Below are positions 6,219 to 9,479 of a stretch of 9,479 bases of DNA, piece after piece; positions within the stretch are counted from its first letter, which is position 1, and each line of letters starts with the position of its first letter. The notes below the pieces were generated by a model. That model saw nothing but the letters and a program-made list of their open reading frames with translations, had not been told where the DNA came from and ran no database searches. Source of the stretch: Acetobacteraceae bacterium (GTDB taxonomy: Bacteria; Pseudomonadota; Alphaproteobacteria; Acetobacterales; Acetobacteraceae); NCBI GenBank assembly GCA_003133265.1, contig PKWQ01000177.1, positions 649 through 10,127 of the forward strand, read 5' to 3'. The position numbers and the translations under genes are program-made.

Positions 6219-6671
6219 CTACCCCCGCTCGCGCAGAAACCTGCCAAATGCCGCCAGGGTTGCGTCGGATACGTGGTGCTCCAGACCTTCCGCGTCCTGT
6301 TCGGCCGCCTCGGTGGGGACGCCGACGGCCAGCAGCAGATTGACCACCACACGGTGGCGGGCGCGCACCCGCTCGGCCAGCTTCTCGCCGCTCTCGGTCA
6401 GGAACACGCCTCGGTAGGGCTTGGCGACCGCCAGTCCGCCGCGCTTCAGGCGGCCGATGGTCTTGATCGCGGTGGCGTGGGAAACCCCGAAGCGGCGGGC
6501 GATGTCGGTCGGGCGCGCCTCGCCGCCCGCGCCGAGCAGGTCGGAGATCATCTCCACATAGTCTTCCAGCAGCGCGGTGGATTGCGCGGTACGCGTTTTG
6601 CCGAACCGCTTCGCCTGGGTGGGCTCGGCCGGAAGTTCCCCCGCGCCCGTGATCGCCGGTCGGATGGTCAC
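6219..6671 (-). CDS. mntR: Manganese-responsive transcriptional regulator MntR (DtxR family)
   Basis: A 150-residue DtxR-family repressor. Residues about 33-95 form the winged helix-turn-helix (RPTDIARRFGVSHATAIKTI, 53-72, holds the recognition region), and the rest is the metal-binding/dimerisation domain. There is no C-terminal SH3-like domain, as in MntR rather than DtxR. All six metal ligands of Bacillus subtilis MntR (Asp8, Glu11, His77, Glu99, Glu102, His103) are present with a constant +29 offset: Asp37, Glu40, His106, Glu128, Glu131, His132. The start is GTG 6671, because GGAG (6677-6680) lies 5 bases upstream. The frame extends to 6731 but without comparable support. It follows mntH after 72 bases on the same strand, so the two are probably one operon. 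It likely represses mntH when Mn(II) is plentiful, through the palindrome at 8092-8107. Confidence 0.93.
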   Translation of the reverse strand: MTIRPAITGAGELPAEPTQAKRFGKTRTAQSTALLEDYVEMISDLLGAGGEARPTDIARRFGVSHATAIKTIGRLKRGGLAVAKPYRGVFLTESGEKLAERVRARHRVVVNLLLAVGVPTEAAEQDAEGLEHHVSDATLAAFGRFLRERG

Positions 6672-6743
6672 GGCAACTCCTGTCGATTGCGGCGGACGAT
6701 GACGCGCGGGCGTGAGTCGGGCAAGACCCACGGTGCCGGGCGC

Positions 6744-8036
6744 TCAGATGAGCCCGACAATCTCCAGCAGCAGCAGCAGATTGAGCGTCAGCACGGCGCC
6801 GGCGGCGACGATCGCCCCGATCTTCATCAGCCGGCGGTTGACGAAAGCGCCCATCACGTCGGCCCGGTTGGTCAGCACCAGCAGCGCGATCATCGGCACC
6901 GGCAACACCAGGCTGAGCACCACCTGGCTCAGTACCAGCGCCTGGGTGGCATTGACGCCCATCGCCACGACGACGAAGGCCGGGGCCATGGTGATCAGGC
7001 GGCGCAGCCAGATCGGAATGCGGAAGCCGACGAAATCCTGCATGATCGCCTGGCCGGCCATGGTCCCGACCACGGAGCTGGAGAAGCCCGAGGCCAGCAG
7101 CGAGGCCATGAACACCGCCGCAGCACCGACACCCATCAGCGGGATCAGGGTGCGATAGGCGGTCTCGATCTCCGCGATTTCGGCGTGGCCGGCGTGGAAC
7201 ATCGACGCGGCCATCGCCAGCATCGCCATGTTGATCAGCCCGGCGACGCCGAGCGCCAGCATGACCTCGTGGTTGGAATAGCCGAGCACGCGCTTGCGGT
7301 CGGCGTCCGTCGCGGTCGGTACGCGGTTGCTGGTCAGGTTGGAATGCAGATAGATCGCGTGCGGCATCACGGTGGCGCCGACGATGCCGACCGCCAGCGT
7401 CACGCTGTCCGCGCCCTGGAGCATCGGCACCACCGAGTGGAACGCGAAACTGGCCCAGTCGGGCGGGGCGATGAGCAGTTCGATCAGGTAGCACAGCCCG
7501 ATCACGCCGACGAAGCCGGCGATCAGGATCTCGATCAGGCGGAAGCCGTCGCCCTGCCACGCCAGCACGGCGTAGATCGCCGCCCCGGTCAGCAGCAGGC
7601 TGAGCAGCAGCGGCAGCCCGAACAGCAGGCTGAGGCCGATGGAGGCGCCCAGGAACTCGGCGAGATCGGTTGCCATCGCGCCGATCTCGCTCACGGCCCA
7701 CATCGCCAGGACCAGCCGGCGGGGGAAATGTGTCCGGCAGAGCTGGGCGAGGCTGTGGCCGGTGACGATGCCGAGCTTGGCGGACAGTCCCTGGAACAGC
7801 ATGGCCACGAGATTGGCCAGCAGCACCACCCAGAGCAGCATATAGCCGTGGCTGGCGCCGGCCTGGATGTTGGTGGCGAAATTGCCGGGGTCCATGTAGG
7901 CGACGGAGGCGATGATGGCGGGGCCGGCGAAGGGCAGAAACGCGCGAACGCCGCGCCGCCGCCCGGCCAACGCCTCGGCCCCCGCGCGCGATGTGCGCTC
8001 GGACAGGGAGCCGTGAGGCGCCGGCACGTCACTCAT
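6744..8036 (-). CDS. mntH: Nramp-family Mn(II)/Fe(II) transporter MntH
   Basis: A 430-residue, highly hydrophobic protein with the usual Nramp length and about 11 helices. The metal site is intact: DPGN at 49-52 in helix 1 (Asp49, Asn52) and ATVMPHAIYLHS (221-232) in helix 6, where Ala221 and Met224 match the known metal-coordinating pair. ASVAYMDPGNFATNIQAG (43-60) and GHSLAQLCRTHFPR (93-106) are further family signatures. It takes up divalent manganese, and less efficiently iron, across the inner membrane with protons. ATG 8036 has GGAG (8045-8048) 8 bases upstream. The first 30 residues are a polar, Arg-rich cytosolic tail. It is the first gene of mntH-mntR and is preceded by a palindromic operator, so repression by Mn-loaded MntR is expected. 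Confidence 0.96.
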   Translation of the reverse strand: MSDVPAPHGSLSERTSRAGAEALAGRRRGVRAFLPFAGPAIIASVAYMDPGNFATNIQAGASHGYMLLWVVLLANLVAMLFQGLSAKLGIVTGHSLAQLCRTHFPRRLVLAMWAVSEIGAMATDLAEFLGASIGLSLLFGLPLLLSLLLTGAAIYAVLAWQGDGFRLIEILIAGFVGVIGLCYLIELLIAPPDWASFAFHSVVPMLQGADSVTLAVGIVGATVMPHAIYLHSNLTSNRVPTATDADRKRVLGYSNHEVMLALGVAGLINMAMLAMAASMFHAGHAEIAEIETAYRTLIPLMGVGAAAVFMASLLASGFSSSVVGTMAGQAIMQDFVGFRIPIWLRRLITMAPAFVVVAMGVNATQALVLSQVVLSLVLPVPMIALLVLTNRADVMGAFVNRRLMKIGAIVAAGAVLTLNLLLLLEIVGLI

Positions 8037-8091
8037 CGCGGTCGCTCCGTTTAGGCAGCCGAGGCAGGAAGTTGCACCCGATACGACATAA

Positions 8092-8107
8092 TGTAGCCTT
8101 GGCTACA
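8092..8107. promoter_or_regulatory. Probable MntR operator upstream of mntH
   Basis: TGTAGCC, TT, GGCTACA: exact 7-bp inverted arms around a 2-base centre, 55 bases upstream of the mntH start codon. It resembles the enterobacterial MntR box, which has ATAGC and GCTAT half-sites (from memory). A -10-like CATTAT on the minus strand (8088-8093) touches the palindrome, so bound MntR could block polymerase. I could not find a good -35 hexamer. Confidence 0.75.
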
Positions 8108-8147
8108 CTTCCGGTGAGTAGATAGGAACCGGGTCGGCGATGTCAAT

Positions 8148-8195
8148 GCCGCCGTGTGGGCCGCCGTGTGGGCCGCCGTGTGGGCTGCTGTGTGG
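8148..8195. repeat. Tandem repeat, 12 bp x 4
   Basis: Three exact copies of GCCGCCGTGTGG (8148-8159, 8160-8171, 8172-8183) are followed by GCTGCTGTGTGG (8184-8195), which differs by two C-to-T changes. The array lies 14 bases beyond the hemB stop and upstream of the mntH operator, both genes being on the minus strand. It is prone to slippage, so copy number may vary between strains. The unit length keeps reading frame, but no supported gene covers it. Confidence 0.95.
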
Positions 8196-8209
8196 TCGGG
8201 GCGGGGGGA

Positions 8210-9202
8210 TCAGCCTTGCAGCAGCTTGGCGGCCGCCGGGGCGAAATAGGTCAGCACGCCGTTGCAGCCGGCGCGCTTGAAGCCGGTCAGCATCTCGATC
8301 ACCACGCGGTCGTGATCCAGCCAGCCGTTGTTCACCGCCGCCATGATCATCGCGTACTCGCCGGACACCTGATAGGCGAAGGTCGGCACCCCGAAGCGTT
8401 CGCGCACCCGGCGGATGATGTCGAGATAGGGCATGCCCGGCTTGACCATCACCATGTCGGCGCCCTCCTGCAGGTCGAGCTCGACCTCCCGCAGCGCCTC
8501 GTCGGTGTTGGCCGGGTCCATCTGGTAGGTCTTCTTGTCGCCCTTGAGCGCGCCGCCGGAGCCGAGCGCGTCGCGGAACGGGCCGTAGAACGCGGAGGCG
8601 TATTTGGCGGCGTAGCTCATGATCCTTGTATGGATCAGGCTCTCGGCGTCCAGCGCCTCGCGGATCGCGGCGACGCGCCCATCCATCATGTCGGACGGCG
8701 CGATCACGTCGATGCCGGCCTCTGCCTGCACCACCGCCTGGCGGGTGAGCACCTGCAGCGTGTCGTCGTTGGCGACGTAGCCGTCGCGGATCACGCCGTC
8801 ATGGCCGTGGTCGGTGTAGGGGTCGAGCGCCACGTCGCCGATCAGCCCGACATCGGGGAATTCCTGCTTCAGGATGCGCGCCGCCGAGCAGATCAGGTTG
8901 TTGGGGTTGGTGGCCTCGGTGCCCTCGGCGTTCTTCTTCCCGGTCGGTGTGGCCGGGAACAGGGCGATGGCGGGGATGCCGAGCTTGGCCGCCGGGGCGA
9001 CATGCGCCGCGACGCGGTCCAGCGTGACCCGCACCACGCCGGGCATCGAGGCGACCTCGGTGGTGGTGTTGGTGCCCTCGATGATGAAGATCGGCCAGAT
9101 CAGATCGTCCACCGATAGCTTGTTTTCCGCCACCAGCCGGCGGGTCCAGGAATCGTGGCGGTTGCGGCGCATGCGGGTGTTGGGAAAGCGGCCGACGGTC
9201 AT
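8210..9202 (-). CDS. hemB: Porphobilinogen synthase (delta-aminolevulinic acid dehydratase) HemB
   Basis: A complete 330-residue enzyme. It condenses two 5-aminolevulinate molecules into porphobilinogen in the cytoplasm, the first common step of tetrapyrrole (haem, chlorophyll, B12) synthesis. The two active-site lysines are Lys200 in MSYAAKYAS (195-203) and Lys254 in MVKPGMPYLD (252-261). The metal segment is DVALDPYTDHGHDG (123-136), with Ala125, Asp127 and Asp135 in place of the three zinc-binding cysteines of E. coli-type enzymes. It therefore belongs to the Asp-rich, zinc-independent class, usually stimulated by Mg(II) and often with an allosteric Mg site. The N-terminal arm (RMRRNRHDSWTRRLVAEN, 10-27) makes octamer contacts in this family. 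ATG 9202 has GAGAGG (9211-9216, minus strand) 8 bases upstream. It is divergent from rpiB and upstream of mntH on the same strand, but a 173-base gap with an operator argues against one transcript. Confidence 0.97.
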   Translation of the reverse strand: MTVGRFPNTRMRRNRHDSWTRRLVAENKLSVDDLIWPIFIIEGTNTTTEVASMPGVVRVTLDRVAAHVAPAAKLGIPAIALFPATPTGKKNAEGTEATNPNNLICSAARILKQEFPDVGLIGDVALDPYTDHGHDGVIRDGYVANDDTLQVLTRQAVVQAEAGIDVIAPSDMMDGRVAAIREALDAESLIHTRIMSYAAKYASAFYGPFRDALGSGGALKGDKKTYQMDPANTDEALREVELDLQEGADMVMVKPGMPYLDIIRRVRERFGVPTFAYQVSGEYAMIMAAVNNGWLDHDRVVIEMLTGFKRAGCNGVLTYFAPAAAKLLQG

Positions 9203-9316
9203 GGCGACGTCCTCTCATCGGGTGTGAGCCAGCGGTGCATAGGACGCGCCGGGGTCTGTTGCAAACCTTGCGATTCATGCCCATTGCATCGCCGCGCGAG
9301 ACGCCCATTTCCGCAA

Positions 9317-9337
9317 CCCGCATGGCGGGGATGCGGG
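9317..9337. promoter_or_regulatory. Hairpin in the hemB-rpiB divergent intergenic region
   Basis: CCCGCAT (9317-9323) and ATGCGGG (9331-9337) are exact 7-bp inverted arms around a 7-base loop, about 57 bases upstream of rpiB. It could be an operator or a leader hairpin, or chance in GC-rich DNA. The rest of 9203-9394 must hold both promoters, but I cannot name convincing hexamers. Confidence 0.3.
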
Positions 9338-9394
9338 GCCGGTGCAGGCTGGGCGTTTGTGCGCCGCCGGCCACATGCTAGAGGATGCGACTCC

Positions 9395-9479
9395 ATGACC
9401 GAGACCCTCCCCGTGCTGGCGCTAGGCGCTGACCATGCCGGCTTGCCGCTGAAGACCCGCCTCGCCGAGGCGCTGGCGG
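9395..9479 (+). CDS. rpiB: Ribose-5-phosphate isomerase B, N-terminal 28 codons (3' partial)
   Basis: The visible residues are MTETLPVLALGADHAGLPLK (1-20) followed by TRLAEALA. The pattern of a short beta-strand, then GADHAG (11-16) and LK, is the typical RpiB/LacAB N-terminus, with Asp13 and His14 lining the phosphosugar site. The enzyme interconverts ribulose-5-phosphate and ribose-5-phosphate in the pentose phosphate pathway. ATG 9395 is preceded by GAGGA (9381-9385) with a 9-base gap. The gene continues past the window. In many alphaproteobacteria glyA follows rpiB, which would be the expected neighbour to the right. Confidence 0.85.
   Translation, partial: MTETLPVLALGADHAGLPLKTRLAEALA

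Noticed and set aside
6178..7701. Minus-strand 507-codon frame overlapping mntH/mntR in another frame
   Set aside because: Arg/Gly/Asp-rich translation with no domain; it is a frame-shifted shadow of mntH and mntR.
6273..8054. Very long + strand open frame (593 codons) opposite mntH and mntR
   Set aside because: Its translation is a low-complexity His/Gln/Asp/Gly/Arg mixture, as expected antisense to GC-rich genes. The minus strand carries unmistakable MntH and MntR with intact metal-site motifs.
8156..9118. + strand 320-codon frame opposite hemB
   Set aside because: It is antisense to a complete HemB, its start lies within the 12-bp tandem repeat, and it shows no recognisable motif.

Overview
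The window is GC-rich proteobacterial chromosomal DNA, most likely from an alphaproteobacterium. The Rhodospirillales/Acetobacteraceae are a reasonable guess but cannot be proven from this stretch. The grounds are codon and GC usage, an Asp-type (Mg-type) HemB, the hemB/rpiB neighbourhood, and a biotin carrier joined to a carboxyltransferase in one chain. Two blocks of well-kept metabolic genes flank a lower-GC accessory block at about 3470-6218.

Left block (1-3469, + strand): the 3' part of a biotin-dependent acyl-CoA carboxylase whose biotin carrier and carboxyltransferase are one polypeptide, then a double-hotdog MaoC-like protein, then a crotonase-fold enoyl-CoA hydratase/isomerase-like protein. 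They look like one acyl-CoA operon. Both downstream enzymes have changed catalytic residues: the Asp of the MaoC Asp/His dyad is Ser, and the first crotonase Glu is Ala. The true substrate and reaction are therefore open.

Middle block (3470-6218): a cluster of hairpins follows the operon. Next comes a solitary modification-dependent-type restriction endonuclease, with a probable PUA/EVE-like N-terminal reader domain and an Mrr-type nuclease domain. After it lie a doubtful small membrane-protein ORF and a convincing but unidentified three-helix membrane protein on the minus strand. Dispersed palindromic elements occur at 4763-4794 and 6036-6117, with a third possible short relative at 1797-1826. 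I see no integrase, transposase, tRNA or methyltransferase. The block looks like an accessory or defence insertion between core genes, but its boundaries are not defined.

Right block (6219-9479): a minus-strand manganese uptake operon, mntH-mntR, with a near-perfect palindrome upstream of mntH that resembles an MntR box, so autoregulation is likely. A four-copy 12-bp tandem repeat separates it from hemB (porphobilinogen synthase, minus strand). Divergent to hemB, the first 28 codons of rpiB (ribose-5-phosphate isomerase B) run off the right end.

I found no rRNA, tRNA, CRISPR array or complete mobile element. The candidate for something less ordinary is the reader-nuclease fusion with its membrane-protein neighbours. 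The evidence fits a lone type IV-like restriction gene better than a new multi-gene system.
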